64,000 bases of DNA from Bacillus carboniphilus (GCF_020524035.2 NZ_CP129013.1:992001-1056000), one strand, 5' to 3'. Counted from the first letter of the stretch, positions 28,009 through 38,592 are shown. Numbers and translations are program-made. Notes: a model not told the origin generated them from the letters alone.

Positions 28009-30084
28009 TTAACTTTGTTGTTCCTCTTTGTAATCACAAGAAACGCACTGTACTTGAATACCTTTTTTCAAACGTTTCTCTACAAGCATCTCATTACACT
28101 TAGGACACTTCCTTGCAATTGGTTTATCCCAAGAAAGGAATTCACATTCTGGGTAACGATCACACCCATAAAAGATTCGCTTTTTCTTAGATTTTCTTTC
28201 AACCACATTTCCTTCGCTACACGTTGGACACTTTACACCAATCTCTTTTACAATCGGTTTAGTATTTCGACAATCCGGAAAATTGGAACAAGCCATAAAC
28301 TTCCCATATCTACCCATTTTATATACCATAGGATGGCCACACTCTTCGCAATCTACTCCTGCAGGCTCATCCTTTATTTCCACCTTTTCCATCTCTTCTT
28401 CAGCAACATGAAGTCTCTTTTCAAATCCTTCATAAAATTCATTAATGATTTGAACCCATGGAATTTTCCCTTCTTCTATTTCATCCAGCTCATTTTCCAT
28501 TTTTGCTGTAAATTCAACATTTAATATTTCTGGGAAAAATTCCATAATAAGTTCCAATACGATTTGACCTAATTCAGTAGGAATGAATCGTTTGTTTTCT
28601 AAAGCTACATATCCACGCCTTTGAATCGTATCTAATGTCGGTGCATATGTTGACGGTCTTCCTATCCCAAGCTCCTCAAGCGTTTTAACAAGTCTTGCTT
28701 CAGTAAATCTTGGCGGAGGCTGAGTGAAATGCTGCTTAGGTTCGATATCAGAAGAAAATACTTGATCTCCTTCTTTTAAAGGAGGTAACATTTTATTCTT
28801 ATCTTCTGTTTTATCGTCACTTCCCTCAACGTACACCTTCATAAATCCAGGAAATTTAATTTTTGAACCCGTCGCCCTAAACGTAATACCATTATTATCT
28901 ATATCTACACTCATTGTATCTAAAATAGCTGGAGCCATTTGACTAGATACAAATCGTTCCCAAATTAATTTATACAGTCTATATTGGTCTCTTTTTAAAT
29001 ATTCCTTTATGCTCGTTGGTTCTCTTAGCGACGAAGTTGGTCTAATGGCTTCATGTGCATCTTGAGCATTTGAAGATGACGATTTCTTTTGTATATTATC
29101 ACCTATAAAATCTTCACCATATTTAGACTCAATGTATTGCTTTGCTTCATCTTGAGCAGTTTGTGATACTCTCGTAGAATCTGTACGCATGTATGTGATA
29201 AGACCAACTGTTCCTTCTTTCCCTATCTCAATGCCTTCATATAATTGTTGAGCAATCATCATCGTTTTTTTCGCTCTAAAATTCAGTTTTCTAGCCGCTT
29301 CTTGTTGAAGCAATGATGTCGTAAAAGGAGAGGCTGGTTTTCGTTTTTTCTCTTTTTTCGTTACTTTTTTTACATAATAATCGTCTTTATTTAAATTAGA
29401 AATAATTCCCTTTACTTCCTGCTCATTATGTAGAGGCTTTTTTTTCTGGTCTATACCATAAAAAGTTGCTTCGAATTGTTTAGATCCTTTAACAAAGTCA
29501 GCATTAATGCTCCAATACTCTTCTGGCTTAAATTCATTAATTTCCTTTTCACGATCAATAATTAACCTCACAGCTATTGATTGTACTCTTCCAGCACTTA
29601 AGCCCTTCTTAACTTTTTTCCATAATAATGGGCTAATATTATAACCAACTAAACGGTCTAAGATCCTTCTTGCTTGCTGGGCATCAACTAAATCAGTATT
29701 AATTGACCTAGGGTGCTTAAAGGATTCTTTAATCGCCTCCTTCGTAATTTCATTAAATACAACTCGACAATCTGAATCAATATCAATATTTAAACTATGG
29801 GCTAGATGCCAAGCAATTGCTTCCCCCTCACGGTCAGGGTCAGCTGCTAAGTATATTTTCTTCGCTTTTTTTGCGGCCGTTTTTAATTCTTTTAAAACAG
29901 GGCCTTTCCCTCTTATAGTAATGTATTTTGGATCAAAATTATTTTCAACGTTCACTCCCATTTGACTTTTAGGGAGATCCCTTACATGACCCATGGAAGC
30001 CTTCACTTTATATTTTTTTCCAAGGTAGCGTTCAATTGTTTTTGCTTTTGCAGGTGATTCTACAATGACTAAATAGTCTGACAT
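28009..30084 (-). CDS. topA: DNA topoisomerase I
   Basis: TopA is a type IA topoisomerase that relaxes negative supercoils. The TOPRIM domain starts [18 protein letters not shown] and has [14 protein letters not shown]. The catalytic tyrosine is in [14 protein letters not shown] (about residue 298). Three C-terminal zinc ribbons are present ([42 protein letters not shown]). At 691 residues it equals the B. subtilis enzyme. The ATG follows AAGGAGGAGC. Confidence 0.98.
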   Translation of the reverse strand: MSDYLVIVESPAKAKTIERYLGKKYKVKASMGHVRDLPKSQMGVNVENNFDPKYITIRGKGPVLKELKTAAKKAKKIYLAADPDREGEAIAWHLAHSLNIDIDSDCRVVFNEITKEAIKESFKHPRSINTDLVDAQQARRILDRLVGYNISPLLWKKVKKGLSAGRVQSIAVRLIIDREKEINEFKPEEYWSINADFVKGSKQFEATFYGIDQKKKPLHNEQEVKGIISNLNKDDYYVKKVTKKEKKRKPASPFTTSLLQQEAARKLNFRAKKTMMIAQQLYEGIEIGKEGTVGLITYMRTDSTRVSQTAQDEAKQYIESKYGEDFIGDNIQKKSSSSNAQDAHEAIRPTSSLREPTSIKEYLKRDQYRLYKLIWERFVSSQMAPAILDTMSVDIDNNGITFRATGSKIKFPGFMKVYVEGSDDKTEDKNKMLPPLKEGDQVFSSDIEPKQHFTQPPPRFTEARLVKTLEELGIGRPSTYAPTLDTIQRRGYVALENKRFIPTELGQIVLELIMEFFPEILNVEFTAKMENELDEIEEGKIPWVQIINEFYEGFEKRLHVAEEEMEKVEIKDEPAGVDCEECGHPMVYKMGRYGKFMACSNFPDCRNTKPIVKEIGVKCPTCSEGNVVERKSKKKRIFYGCDRYPECEFLSWDKPIARKCPKCNEMLVEKRLKKGIQVQCVSCDYKEEQQS

Positions 30085-30211
30085 TCATTTGCTCCTCCTT
30101 AAAGAGGTATTCTCTCTATTTAATTTATGTGTTCGAAATTTCCATTTGATATGGTTTGTTTTTTTGAACAAGTCTCATTCATTTATCCAAAAGTCATACC
30201 TACTTTATGTG

Positions 30212-30673
30212 CGTGTTCAAAAAGTAGGGAAAAAAGGACGCTGAATAGAAAAGCTGAAGCCCTTTGCTCACATCCGACCAGCATAAGGCGCGGAGATAAG
30301 AAAGATGTTCTTTATCTTTTGTTCTCAGTGACTTATGACCTCGAGGATGTAAGGGCTGAAGCTAGACAAGAACGAGGCGGTCTGCTTAATGAACACAGGC
30401 TAAGTACAGCCACGTCGCGAGAGCAACGTCTGCGCAAGCCCGTCCTGGGCGTCGAAGCACTCACAGTGTAGTTCAGTATGGTTCACGGGCTAAGGGAGGA
30501 ACGTCAACTAACATCGGTCACGTCCTGTGACCAACGTTGACGCTAGCACATCGTGTGCATCGCCATCCTAGGGACAACACCCGTGCTAGCCAATCCTGGC
30601 GTCGGAGTGTCGGAAAAGCAAACCAACAAAGTTATTCAACCGACATTTTTTTAGGGCTTTTTGAACAACCTCT
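30212..30673. repeat. Composite repeat island: family-2 element enclosing family-1 modules (copy D)
   Basis: The 807 bases between topA and dprA hold no credible gene. Inverted ends GTTCAAAAAG (30214-30223) and CTTTTTGAACAACCTCT (from 30657) bound an island. Inside lie a complete type-2 family-1 unit (30245-30370) and a run of GTCCT-type mini-hairpins (30390-30610). The flanks 30085-30211 and 30674-30891 are AT-rich and show nothing clear except a second TTTTTTTGAACAA near 30162. Confidence 0.8.
30245..30370 (+). repeat. Family-1 repeat, type-2 unit D1
   Basis: The arms are AGAAAAGCTGAAGCCCTT and AAGGGCTGAAGCTAGACA. They differ from the usual AAGCGCC/GGCGCT pair on both sides in a way that preserves pairing. 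The centre has CAGCATAAG...CTTATGACCTCGAG and an apical hairpin GAAAGAT-GTTCTTT-ATCTTT. Confidence 0.88.
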
Positions 30674-30891
30674 TTATATTTCTTGTAAATCTCCACTATT
30701 ATTAAATATTCTTATCCATTTTGTCAAACGGCAAATCATGATTCTTTACAATCTCCTCTTCTTCCTTTCGTGATAAACATACTTTATTCCTGCTTGTAAA
30801 TAAAAAACAAAAGAATGTATTTATTTAAAAACGTTAATGCGATTTTCAAAATTACGTGTCCTGAGCCTATAAATCTTCGTTGAAAAAATCA

Positions 30892-31740
30892 CTAAAAATA
30901 ATCCTTTAAACTATTAGGTGTGGCAACTGGAACTCCTTCATCAAGTAGTTGGAAATTCCCTTCATATTCTTTTTCAAAGAAAGGCGCAGGAGCAACCCAA
31001 ACATCTTTTCCTTGATTAATTGCATGTGTTGCAGTAGATAGTGATCCACTTGATTTTGCTGCTTGAATAATATAGGTTCCTTTCGTCAACCCTGATATAA
31101 TTCGATTACGATATGGGAAATGCCAAGGTTTGATCGGAATCCAAGGAGGAAATTCACTTATTACTAAATGGTGATTCATCATGAACTTGATAAGAGGAAT
31201 ATTTTCCTTCGGATAAAGATAGTTAAATCCAGCTGGTAATACACCAATGGTTTTGCCTCCATTTTCAATCGCACATCTATGGACAGCCTCATCCACGCCT
31301 TTTGCTAGACCACTTACAATCATAACATCTTTGTTCGTTAAGGAGGGGACACTCAATTGAATCATTTTTTTAGAGTAGGTGGTGATTGTTCGAGAACCGA
31401 CGATGCTAACTTTAGGCCCAGCTTTAAGTAAAGAAAGATCCCCTTTACAAAAAAGGATAAATGGGTCCTGTGGAATATGCTTTAATAATTGAGGGAAAAA
31501 GTCATCAAATGAGGTAATAACTGAAATCGACTGTTTTTCTAATTGATTTAAGGTTGATGATAGTGGGAGGGAGTTATATTGCGTAAGGAAACTTATACTA
31601 GAACGATTTAATTGAAGGTCAGCTTTCTTTAAAAAATCTTCTACATGTTCAAGTTCCTTATCGAGAAGCAAATATTTTCTTAACACAGAGATAGGGATTC
31701 CCATAAAAAATAACTTAAGTAGACATTCTCGTTTTTCCAT
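30892..31740 (-). CDS. dprA: DNA processing protein DprA (Smf)
   Basis: DprA loads RecA on incoming single-stranded DNA during transformation. The Rossmann-like core has VSIVGSRTITTYSKKM, SGLAKGVDEAVHR, GVLPAGFNYLYPKEN, SEFPP and FPYRNRIISGLT. At 282 residues it is slightly shorter than the B. subtilis protein (297) but complete. It lies between sucD and topA as in Bacillus. Confidence 0.95.
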   Translation of the reverse strand: MEKRECLLKLFFMGIPISVLRKYLLLDKELEHVEDFLKKADLQLNRSSISFLTQYNSLPLSSTLNQLEKQSISVITSFDDFFPQLLKHIPQDPFILFCKGDLSLLKAGPKVSIVGSRTITTYSKKMIQLSVPSLTNKDVMIVSGLAKGVDEAVHRCAIENGGKTIGVLPAGFNYLYPKENIPLIKFMMNHHLVISEFPPWIPIKPWHFPYRNRIISGLTKGTYIIQAAKSSGSLSTATHAINQGKDVWVAPAPFFEKEYEGNFQLLDEGVPVATPNSLKDYF

Positions 31741-31777
31741 TAATGATGATAACTTCCTTTCTTAAAAATAATAAGTA

Positions 31778-31979
31778 AGAAAAGCGCAAGCGCCCGTTTA
31801 GCAACGAAGGGGCTTGAGCACTCCGTATGAGATAAAGGAAACACGAAAAGCCGTAGGCTTCGATGTTGACTTATCATAAGGAGGAGGGCGAAAACTTACG
31901 AGTTGCTGGGCGATGGAGCTAGACAACGATGAAAGCACTCTCTTATAAAGGACAAAATTTATACTTTCTGATCTTACAA
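31778..31979 (+). repeat. Structured intergenic repeat, family 1, type-1 copy E
   Basis: This lies between sucD and dprA. It has arms AGAAAAGCGCAAGCGCCC and GGGCGATGGAGCTAGACA, the type-1 centre (ATGAGATAAAGGAAACACG, AAGCCGTAGGCTT, TTGACTTATCATA) and a tail like copies A, B and G ending near the sucD terminator. It is antisense to the surrounding genes. Confidence 0.9.
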
Positions 31980-31980
31980 G

Positions 31981-32009
31981 GAAAAGACCACAGCTTTTCA
32001 CTGTGATCC
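31981..32009 (-). terminator. Rho-independent terminator of sucCD
   Basis: A GATCACAG/CTGTGGTC stem with a seven-base loop, followed by TTTTCC on the minus strand, starts about 17 bases past the sucD stop. Confidence 0.85.
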
Positions 32010-32025
32010 TTCCAGCCCAATCGAA

Positions 32026-32928
32026 TTATTTAATTTTACATTTGTCATAAAGATCTGTTTCTTTTAATACAGAAATTAAGGTTTCACCCATAACAGATGG
32101 GGTTTCTGCGACTTTAATACCACACTCATTCATCACTTTAATCTTTTCATCTGCTGTACCTTTACCGCCAGAAATGATCGCACCGGCATGCCCCATTCTT
32201 TTTCCTGGAGGTGCTGTTTGGCCGCCAATAAACCCTACTACAGGTTTTTTCATATTTTCTTTTACCCACTGAGCTGCTTCTTCTTCAGCTGTACCGCCAA
32301 TTTCACCAATCATCATAACTGCATAGGTTTTTGGATCATCATTAAAAGCCTCTAAAACATCAATGAAATTTGTCCCATTTACAGGGTCTCCGCCAATACC
32401 CACTGCCGTTGATTGTCCAATACCTGCTTGAGATAATTGATGAACCGCTTCATAAGTTAATGTTCCAGAACGTGATACGACACCAACATGTCCTTTTTTA
32501 TGGATATAACCAGGCATAATGCCAATTTTACATTCTTCAGGCGTGATTACTCCTGGACAGTTTGGTCCTACTAATCGCGTTTTCTTTCCTTCTAAATATC
32601 GTTTTACTTTCACCATATCAAGTACGGGGATATGTTCCGTAATGCAAATAACGATATCCATTTCAGCATCCGCAGCCTCTATGATTGCATCCGCAGCAAA
32701 CGGAGCTGGCACATAAATAACAGAAGCATTTGCACCCGTTTCATTTACAGCTTCGATCACTGTATTAAAAACCGGAACACCTTCTACTTCTGTCCCCCCT
32801 TTACCTGGGGAGGTACCACCAACAATTTTAGTCCCATACTCTAACATTTGCTTAGTATGAAATAATGCCGTTGATCCTGTGATTCCTTGCACGATGACTT
32901 TTGTATCTTTATTTATAAAAACACTCAT
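32026..32928 (-). CDS. sucD: Succinyl-CoA synthetase alpha subunit
   Basis: SucD, with SucC, converts succinyl-CoA to succinate with substrate-level phosphorylation in the TCA cycle. It has the CoA-binding Rossmann fold ([19 protein letters not shown]). The phosphohistidine loop is [17 protein letters not shown] and the family signature [20 protein letters not shown]. At 300 residues it is full length, and it follows sucC by 20 bases. Confidence 0.98.
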   Translation of the reverse strand: MSVFINKDTKVIVQGITGSTALFHTKQMLEYGTKIVGGTSPGKGGTEVEGVPVFNTVIEAVNETGANASVIYVPAPFAADAIIEAADAEMDIVICITEHIPVLDMVKVKRYLEGKKTRLVGPNCPGVITPEECKIGIMPGYIHKKGHVGVVSRSGTLTYEAVHQLSQAGIGQSTAVGIGGDPVNGTNFIDVLEAFNDDPKTYAVMMIGEIGGTAEEEAAQWVKENMKKPVVGFIGGQTAPPGKRMGHAGAIISGGKGTADEKIKVMNECGIKVAETPSVMGETLISVLKETDLYDKCKIK

Positions 32929-32948
32929 GATTTGGTTTCCTACCTTTC

Positions 32949-34109
32949 TTAGGATACTAGTGATACGATTTTTTGCGCTCCATCAGCCATTGAGTCTGCA
33001 GAGGTAATATCTAGTCCTGAATCTTCTAAAATTTGTTTACCTAGATCTACGTTTGTTCCTTCAAGACGAACGACTAACGGTATTTTTAAGCCGATCTGTT
33101 TAGTAGCTTCTACGACACCTTGAGCTATTACATCACAACGCATAATGCCACCGAAAATATTGACAAAAATACCTTTTACGTTGTCATCAGAAAGAATAAT
33201 TTTAAAAGCTTCTGTTACCTTTTCTGCAGTTGCTCCACCACCAACATCAAGAAAGTTTGCAGGATCACCGCCATAGTGCTTAATAATATCCATAGTGGAC
33301 ATCGCTAGTCCAGCTCCATTTACCATACAACCGATATTTCCATCTAAAGCAATATAACTCAAATCATATTTAGAAGCCTCTATTTCTTTCGCATCTTCTT
33401 CATCTAAATCACGAAGCTCCATAATATCTTTATGACGATAAAGAGCATTCGAATCAAAATTCAGCTTTGCATCTAAAGCCATCACTTTTCCATCACCTGT
33501 TACAACTAATGGATTGATTTCTGCAATTGAACAATCATTAGAAACAAAACATTTATAGAGACTCATCATGAATTTTACAGCTTGACCAACTAGTTCTTTT
33601 GGAATGTTAATATTAAAAGCGATTCTTCTTGCTTGAAAAACTTGAAGACCGATGGCAGGATCAATTGTTTCTTTAAAGATCTTTTCAGGGGTTGCTTCCG
33701 CTACCTCTTCGATTTCAGTCCCACCTTCTTCAGACGCCATTAATACCACTTTAGATGTTGCACGATCTAGCACGAGGCCAACGTAATATTCCTTTTTAAT
33801 ATCACAGCCTTCTTCAATAAGTAAGCGCTTTACTTCTTTGCCTTCTGGACCCGTTTGATGAGTGACTAACGTTTTACCTAAAATCTCATCAGCGTATGTA
33901 CGTACTTCTTCTATATTTTTTGCTACCTTTACCCCTCCAGCTTTACCACGACCACCTGCGTGGATTTGAGCCTTTACAACTGATACAGCTGAATTTAATT
34001 GATTAGCTGCCTCTACAGCCTCATCTACTGTAAATGCAACCTTTCCATTGGGAACGGAAACTCCATACTTTCTTAGGAGTTCTTTTCCTTGATATTCATG
34101 TATATTCAT
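32949..34109 (-). CDS. sucC: Succinyl-CoA synthetase beta subunit
   Basis: SucC is the nucleotide-binding subunit. The ATP-grasp N-terminus begins [35 protein letters not shown] and the C-terminal [13 protein letters not shown] loop are intact. Its 386 residues match B. subtilis. It has its own promoter upstream, and sucD follows in the same operon. Confidence 0.98.
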   Translation of the reverse strand: MNIHEYQGKELLRKYGVSVPNGKVAFTVDEAVEAANQLNSAVSVVKAQIHAGGRGKAGGVKVAKNIEEVRTYADEILGKTLVTHQTGPEGKEVKRLLIEEGCDIKKEYYVGLVLDRATSKVVLMASEEGGTEIEEVAEATPEKIFKETIDPAIGLQVFQARRIAFNINIPKELVGQAVKFMMSLYKCFVSNDCSIAEINPLVVTGDGKVMALDAKLNFDSNALYRHKDIMELRDLDEEDAKEIEASKYDLSYIALDGNIGCMVNGAGLAMSTMDIIKHYGGDPANFLDVGGGATAEKVTEAFKIILSDDNVKGIFVNIFGGIMRCDVIAQGVVEATKQIGLKIPLVVRLEGTNVDLGKQILEDSGLDITSADSMADGAQKIVSLVS

Positions 34110-34153
34110 TTCCCATCCTCCTATCGTATGTATACAAAATACATTTCGTATTC

Positions 34154-34182
34154 ATTTTATAAAATAGTTTCACAGATGTCTA
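34154..34182 (-). promoter_or_regulatory. Candidate sigma-A promoter of sucCD
   Basis: TAGACA and TAAAAT are 17 bases apart, about 45 bases upstream of the sucC start, with AGGAGGATG before the ATG. It is read by eye. Confidence 0.55.
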
Positions 34183-34213
34183 CCATTCTACAAAAAATCG
34201 CAAAAACCTTTAA

Positions 34214-34228
34214 AATTTCCCGAAAATT
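34214..34228. promoter_or_regulatory. Candidate CodY box upstream of sucCD
   Basis: AATTTTCGGGAAATT (minus strand) matches the CodY consensus AATTTTCWGAAAATT at 13 of 15 positions and lies about 30 bases before the sucC -35 hexamer. In AT-rich DNA chance matches occur. Confidence 0.4.
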
Positions 34229-34279
34229 TATTCAGTAGTTATTTTTTCGAACAATTAAAATTTGAAGTAAATTCAATAG

Positions 34280-35065
34280 CTATTTCGTCCTTGCTTTCGT
34301 AACACTTTTTACAGGTGCAAATGACTGCCGATGTTCTTCAATATAGCCATATTTCTCTAAAGCTACTAAATGTTCTTTTGTTCCATACCCCATATGTTTC
34401 TCAAAAAAATAATTAGGATATTTAGAGCCTAAATCTTTCATATAGTTATCCCTCGTTACTTTAGCAATCACTGAACTTGCGGCAATGGATATACTTTTTT
34501 GATCTCCCTTGATTATGCTAGTTTGTTTTATTGGAACATCAATTTTCATCGCATCAATTAATAGATGTTCTGGAGATTTTTCTAAGCCATTAATTGCTTT
34601 TATCATTGCTTTCTTTGTAGCTTCGTATATGTTCCAAGCATCAATTTCTTTAGCAGAAACAATCCCTACCGAGCAGCTTATTGCTTCTTCTTTAATGATA
34701 GAGTAGAATTCTTCTCTTTTTTGATGAGACAACTTTTTAGAATCTGTTAGTCCAGGTAAATAAAAATCTACAGGGAGAATGACAGCGGCTGCTACAACAG
34801 GGCCAGCTAGAGGACCTCTACCAACTTCATCAATCCCAGCAATATAGTGAATCCCGTTTTCCCAGAGACTTTTTTCATATTGCATCATTTCATTGAACGT
34901 CTCTTTCAGAGCTCTTTCATGCTCATAACGTTTCCACCAATTTTCGACGAGCTTTTGCACGCCTTTTCTCTTATCTTGCTTACATTCATTTAAAAATGAA
35001 TCTTCAGGTTCCGAAATATGTAATAGTTTTTCTTTTATGTTCTCAATAGTCAGGGACACAATCAA
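34280..35065 (-). CDS. rnhB: Ribonuclease HII
   Basis: RNase HII removes ribonucleotides misincorporated in DNA. The Bacillus-type protein has about 70 extra N-terminal residues before the catalytic core [19 protein letters not shown] (DE pair). [10 protein letters not shown] and [10 protein letters not shown] carry further acidic residues. It is 261 residues long with a TTG start after GGAGAGAGA; a GTG two codons later is also possible. The ylqG and ylqH genes that follow it in B. subtilis are absent. Confidence 0.95.
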   Translation of the reverse strand: MIVSLTIENIKEKLLHISEPEDSFLNECKQDKRKGVQKLVENWWKRYEHERALKETFNEMMQYEKSLWENGIHYIAGIDEVGRGPLAGPVVAAAVILPVDFYLPGLTDSKKLSHQKREEFYSIIKEEAISCSVGIVSAKEIDAWNIYEATKKAMIKAINGLEKSPEHLLIDAMKIDVPIKQTSIIKGDQKSISIAASSVIAKVTRDNYMKDLGSKYPNYFFEKHMGYGTKEHLVALEKYGYIEEHRQSFAPVKSVTKARTK

Positions 35066-35116
35066 TCTCTCTCCTTACGATCAAAACAAAAGAAGCACGA
35101 AACTTTCTCCATGCTT

Positions 35117-35974
35117 CTACTTGTTTTCAAATGATGTATAGTCTAACGTTAACCTACCTAACTTACCTGAGCGTATCTCTCGTAAAATAGCTTCAGAAAC
35201 TTTGTCGTAGTTGACAACGCCTCCAGAAAGTAAATACCCACGGTTCTTTCCAATTTCATCAAATATATCGACGATTTCTTCAGATAGATCGGTTAAATGA
35301 AATCGTTCCTTTAATCTATCTGGATGATTTTTCATAAAATAACGAAGAGCATATACCGCAACATCCTGTATATTTAAAATTTCATCTTTAATCGCACCTG
35401 TTATGGCAAGTTTATAGCCAACCTCTTGATCTTCAAACTTAGGCCAAAGGATACCTGGGGTATCAAGCAACTCCATTTCTCTTCCAACTTTAATCCAACT
35501 TTGAGCTTTCGTTATTCCGGGACGGTCCCCCGTTTGAGCAATATTTTTTTTGGCTAGTTTATTAATCAAGGTCGATTTACCTACGTTCGGTACGCCAACA
35601 ATCATCGCTCGAATAGCCCTTGGCTTGACTCCTTTAGCTTGGAGGCGCTCTAGTTTTTTAGTTAATAAGCTTTTAGCTTCTTTACTAATTAGATTTATAT
35701 TATCCCCTTTTTGAGAGTTAATAGCTAATGCAGTTATATTGCGTTCTTCAAAATAATTTATCCATTGTGAAGTTACATTACCGTCAGCCATATCCGCCTT
35801 ATTTAATAAAATTAACTTCGGCTTTTGGTTAATTATTTCATCTATGAGTGGATTTCTAGAGGACATTGGTATTCTTGCATCAACTAACTCAAAAACGATG
35901 TCCACTAATTTTAACTTTTCAGTTACTTGTCTGCGCGCTTTCGCCATATGTCCTGGAAACCATTGTATTGTCAA
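35117..35974 (-). CDS. rbgA: Ribosome assembly GTPase RbgA (YlqF)
   Basis: RbgA is a late 50S assembly GTPase. The motifs are in circularly permuted order: G4 LLNKADMAD first, then G1 [14 protein letters not shown], then G3 DTPG. The N-terminus is [13 protein letters not shown] and the C-terminal ANTAR-like region is present. It is 285 residues, as in the family. Confidence 0.97.
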   Translation of the reverse strand: MTIQWFPGHMAKARRQVTEKLKLVDIVFELVDARIPMSSRNPLIDEIINQKPKLILLNKADMADGNVTSQWINYFEERNITALAINSQKGDNINLISKEAKSLLTKKLERLQAKGVKPRAIRAMIVGVPNVGKSTLINKLAKKNIAQTGDRPGITKAQSWIKVGREMELLDTPGILWPKFEDQEVGYKLAITGAIKDEILNIQDVAVYALRYFMKNHPDRLKERFHLTDLSEEIVDIFDEIGKNRGYLLSGGVVNYDKVSEAILREIRSGKLGRLTLDYTSFENK

Positions 35975-35993
35975 TTACATCACCTTCTAAACT

Positions 35994-36566
35994 TTACTCG
36001 ACCATTCCAAAATCCTCTACTGGCCAGAAAACAAACTCTGTTTTGCCCATTACTTCAGACATAGGTACGGTTCCAATATGACGACTATCTTGACTATTTC
36101 GTCTATTGTCTCCCATTACAAATATCTCATTATCAGGAACAGTTAATTTACCTGTTCTTTCTTCTAATGTAAAGTCTTCTGTTAACAATCCAAACACTTG
36201 CTCTTTCTGCTCATCTAGAAACGGCTCGTCAACTTCTTCCCCATTTATATAGAGCTGATCATCTCTATACTCAATTTCGTCACCAGGTAACCCGATTACA
36301 CGCTTAATATAATCTTTATCTTCGGTTGCGTGAAAGACAACGATATCAAATCTGTCCAGCCCATTAATAGAGTAGCCGATTTTATTGACAATCATCCTAT
36401 CTTGGTTCAATAAAGTAGGCGTCATCGACTCCCCATCCACTACTACTGGAGCAAATAAAAACGATCTAATAATAACAGCAAGAATAACAGCAATCCCTAA
36501 TGCTTTCACCCATTCAAACCATTCTTTTTTCTTTTTTTCAACCACTTTATTTTGCGTATTTGTCAA
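35994..36566 (-). CDS. sipS: Type I signal peptidase
   Basis: This is a membrane-bound leader peptidase that cleaves Sec and Tat signal peptides. One N-terminal membrane helix (WVKALGIAVILAVIIRSFLF) is followed by the catalytic Ser in GESMTPTL and the Lys in DYIKRVIGLPGDEIEY. The box GDNRRNSQDSR completes the active site. It is about 190 residues long with a TTG start after AGGTGAGG. Many Bacillaceae have a signal peptidase between rplS and rbgA; which sip paralogue it is cannot be told. Confidence 0.93.
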   Translation of the reverse strand: MTNTQNKVVEKKKKEWFEWVKALGIAVILAVIIRSFLFAPVVVDGESMTPTLLNQDRMIVNKIGYSINGLDRFDIVVFHATEDKDYIKRVIGLPGDEIEYRDDQLYINGEEVDEPFLDEQKEQVFGLLTEDFTLEERTGKLTVPDNEIFVMGDNRRNSQDSRHIGTVPMSEVMGKTEFVFWPVEDFGMVE

Positions 36567-36595
36567 TACCCTCACCTACTTTAAAGTATCTGTTA

Positions 36596-36642
36596 TAAAA
36601 AGAGACTGACTCACTAGCATTCTGCTAATACGAGTCAGCCTC
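36596..36642 (-). terminator. Rho-independent terminator after rplS
   Basis: A long GAGGCTGACTC/GAGTCAGTCTC stem followed by TTTTTATA on the minus strand lies about 30 bases past the rplS stop. It marks the end of the ribosomal operon before sipS. Confidence 0.9.
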
Positions 36643-36669
36643 CTTTTCTTTGTATTAAAAACGGTTAAA

Positions 36670-37011
36670 TTATCTTTCTTTAATACGAGCTGCTTTACCA
36701 CGAAGGTTGCGTAAGTAATAAAGTTTAGCACGACGTACTTTACCTCTACGTAACACTTCAATTTTCGAAATTTTCGGTGTGTGCAATGGGAATGTACGCT
36801 CAACACCTACACCGTAAGAAACTTTACGTACTGTAAATGTTTCACTAATTCCACCACCACGGCGTTTAATTACAACACCTTCAAACACCTGAATACGTTC
36901 GCGTGTACCCTCAACAACTTTAACGTGAACACGTAAAGTGTCTCCAGCACGGAACTCTGGTAAATCGCTACGTAATTGGTCTTTTGTAATTTCTTGAATT
37001 AATGTATGCAT
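36670..37011 (-). CDS. rplS: 50S ribosomal protein L19
   Basis: L19 sits at the 30S-50S interface. The 113-residue sequence begins [20 protein letters not shown] and has [20 protein letters not shown] and [15 protein letters not shown] start at the ATG at 37011 with AAGGAGATGACAAT before it; an in-frame GTG six codons upstream lies in the ribosome site. It has its own leader and promoter. Confidence 0.98.
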   Translation of the reverse strand: MHTLIQEITKDQLRSDLPEFRAGDTLRVHVKVVEGTRERIQVFEGVVIKRRGGGISETFTVRKVSYGVGVERTFPLHTPKISKIEVLRRGKVRRAKLYYLRNLRGKAARIKER

Positions 37012-37014
37012 ATT

Positions 37015-37080
37015 GTCATCTCCTTCCACCTGATGCTCATAACAAAATGACAGCGGAACACCATGTTTTCACGTAACTAA
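37015..37080 (-). ncRNA. Probable L19 leader (autoregulatory 5' UTR of rplS)
   Basis: The region just before rplS contains GTGTTCCGCTGTC and, after a short spacer, CAGGTGGAAGGAGATGA. The TTCCGC and GTGGAA segments pair (with one G-U), placing the Shine-Dalgarno sequence in the structure. This layout resembles the L19 ribosomal leader family of Firmicutes. The assignment is from memory and needs a covariance search. Confidence 0.55.
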
Positions 37081-37095
37081 TTAGTCACAAAGAGT

Positions 37096-37124
37096 ATTTT
37101 ATCACAGTAGCGTTATATAGGCAA
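37096..37124 (-). promoter_or_regulatory. Sigma-A promoter of rplS
   Basis: TTGCCT and TAAAAT are separated by 17 bases with a TG extension (TGA before TAAAAT). It lies between repeat F and the leader, so rplS can be transcribed independently of trmD. Confidence 0.65.
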
Positions 37125-37163
37125 TAAAATCTTAATTTTGATTTATTATATCTTGCTATTTCG

Positions 37164-37328
37164 CTTTCAAAAAGGAGGGGGGAGAAAGGCCGAGAGTGCG
37201 AAAAGTATTTTCGCCTTGATCGAAGGAACATCAATACACAAGGTAATCATCTAATTAAAGCCAACGTCGCGAGAGTTAACGATGATGCTAGGCCTTCCTG
37301 GACGTCGTAAGACTTTTTAAACAACCTC
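37164..37328. repeat. Family-2 repeat copy F between trmD and rplS
   Basis: It is bounded by TTTCAAAAAGGAG and CTTTTTAAACAACCTCTC, near-inverted ends. Inside are CCAACGTCGCGAGAG and a GTCCT-like mini-hairpin (GGCC-TTCCT-GGAC) shared with family 1. There is no coding potential. Confidence 0.7.
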
Positions 37329-37330
37329 TC

Positions 37331-38065
37331 CTAAGATTCTTCCTTTATTTCCTTTAACCACTCTTTTTGTTCATCAGATAGGTCTATTTTATCCAGTAAA
37401 TCAGGACGCCTCATCCATGTCCTTCTTAACGATTCTTTTTGCCTCCACTTTTCAATTAACGCGTGATTCCCACTTAGAAGCTCTTGAGGGACCTTAAACC
37501 CTTTATAAGTAGCTGGTCTTGTATAATGAGGGTGTTCCAGCATTCCTGTAGAGAAAGAATCGTTTTGATGAGATTGTTCTTTCCCTAGCACTCCTGGCAA
37601 TAGCCTGACGACACTATCAATGATCACCATTGACGCAAGTTCTCCACCCGTTAAGACAAAATCTCCAATGGATATTTCGTCTGTGATGAGGTTCTCTCTA
37701 ATTCTTTCATCATATCCTTCATAATGACCACATATGAACATGAGATGATCTTCTTTTGCTAGTTGCTCTGCTTTTTGTTGCGAATACCTTTCCCCTTGAG
37801 GACAGACTAAAATGATTTTACTTCTTTGCTTTTGACCTTCCGTTAATTTTCCAATCGCATTAAAAACAGGCTCCGGTTTAAGGACCATTCCCGCCCCTCC
37901 ACCGTATGGATAATCATCTACTGTCCTATGTTTATTTTCTGAAAATGAACGAATATTGTGAATAGAAAAATCAACGATCTCATTCTCTTGAGCCCTCTTT
38001 AAAATAGATTGATTCAAAACGCCTGGAAACATTTCAGGAAATAAGGTTAAAATATCAATTTTCAT
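37331..38065 (-). CDS. trmD: tRNA (guanine-37-N1)-methyltransferase TrmD
   Basis: TrmD makes m1G37, preventing frameshifting. The knotted SPOUT fold shows [47 protein letters not shown] and [15 protein letters not shown]. Its 244 residues match the family. It overlaps rimM by 4 bases (ATGA). Confidence 0.98.
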   Translation of the reverse strand: MKIDILTLFPEMFPGVLNQSILKRAQENEIVDFSIHNIRSFSENKHRTVDDYPYGGGAGMVLKPEPVFNAIGKLTEGQKQRSKIILVCPQGERYSQQKAEQLAKEDHLMFICGHYEGYDERIRENLITDEISIGDFVLTGGELASMVIIDSVVRLLPGVLGKEQSHQNDSFSTGMLEHPHYTRPATYKGFKVPQELLSGNHALIEKWRQKESLRRTWMRRPDLLDKIDLSDEQKEWLKEIKEES

Positions 38066-38592
38066 TCGTCTAGTAACCCTTCCATTTCATGAATGGTAAT
38101 TTTCTTTTCTTCAATATTCACTTCTTTTACGACTTCTTCAATATATGGGATGAGCACTTCCTTTTTTGAAGCTGTTTTTATAACCCATACATCATTTGCT
38201 CCAGGAGATAATACTTCTTTTATACGTCCAATCTCTTTTCCTTCTTCTGAAACGACTTCACAGCCGATGATTTCATGTAAGTAGTATTCGTTTTTAGAAA
38301 GGGGGGTTAATTGGTCTTGTGTCACTTTTATTTCCATCCCTTTAAACGGTTCCACTTGATTAATATTGTTGAGCCCTTCGAAAGTTAATAAATAAAAATT
38401 TTTATGCTTTCGATAAGAGTGGACAACTACTTCCTCTGTTGGCTTGCTGTCGTTTTTATTAAATAAATATAATCTATTTCCTTTTTGGTAACGTTCTTCA
38501 GGAAAATCGGTAACTGAAATAACTCTAACTTCTCCGTGGATTCCGTGTGTATTGACTAGTTTCCCTACGTTAAACCATTTTATATCTTTCAT
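38062..38592 (-). CDS. rimM: Ribosome maturation factor RimM
   Basis: RimM helps mature the 30S head by binding S19. The RimM domain starts [18 protein letters not shown], and the PRC-barrel C-terminus includes [18 protein letters not shown] and [12 protein letters not shown]. At 176 residues it is the usual length and is translationally coupled to trmD. Confidence 0.97.
   Translation of the reverse strand: MKDIKWFNVGKLVNTHGIHGEVRVISVTDFPEERYQKGNRLYLFNKNDSKPTEEVVVHSYRKHKNFYLLTFEGLNNINQVEPFKGMEIKVTQDQLTPLSKNEYYLHEIIGCEVVSEEGKEIGRIKEVLSPGANDVWVIKTASKKEVLIPYIEEVVKEVNIEEKKITIHEMEGLLDE

Noticed and set aside
30127-30773. Two plus-strand open frames (114 and 78 codons) across the topA-dprA gap
   Set aside because: They are translations of the repeat modules with no ribosome sites, no composition like real genes here and no recognisable domains.
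31798-32001. A minus-strand 67-codon open frame between dprA and sucD
   Set aside because: It reads backwards through repeat copy E and the sucD terminator and has no ribosome site.
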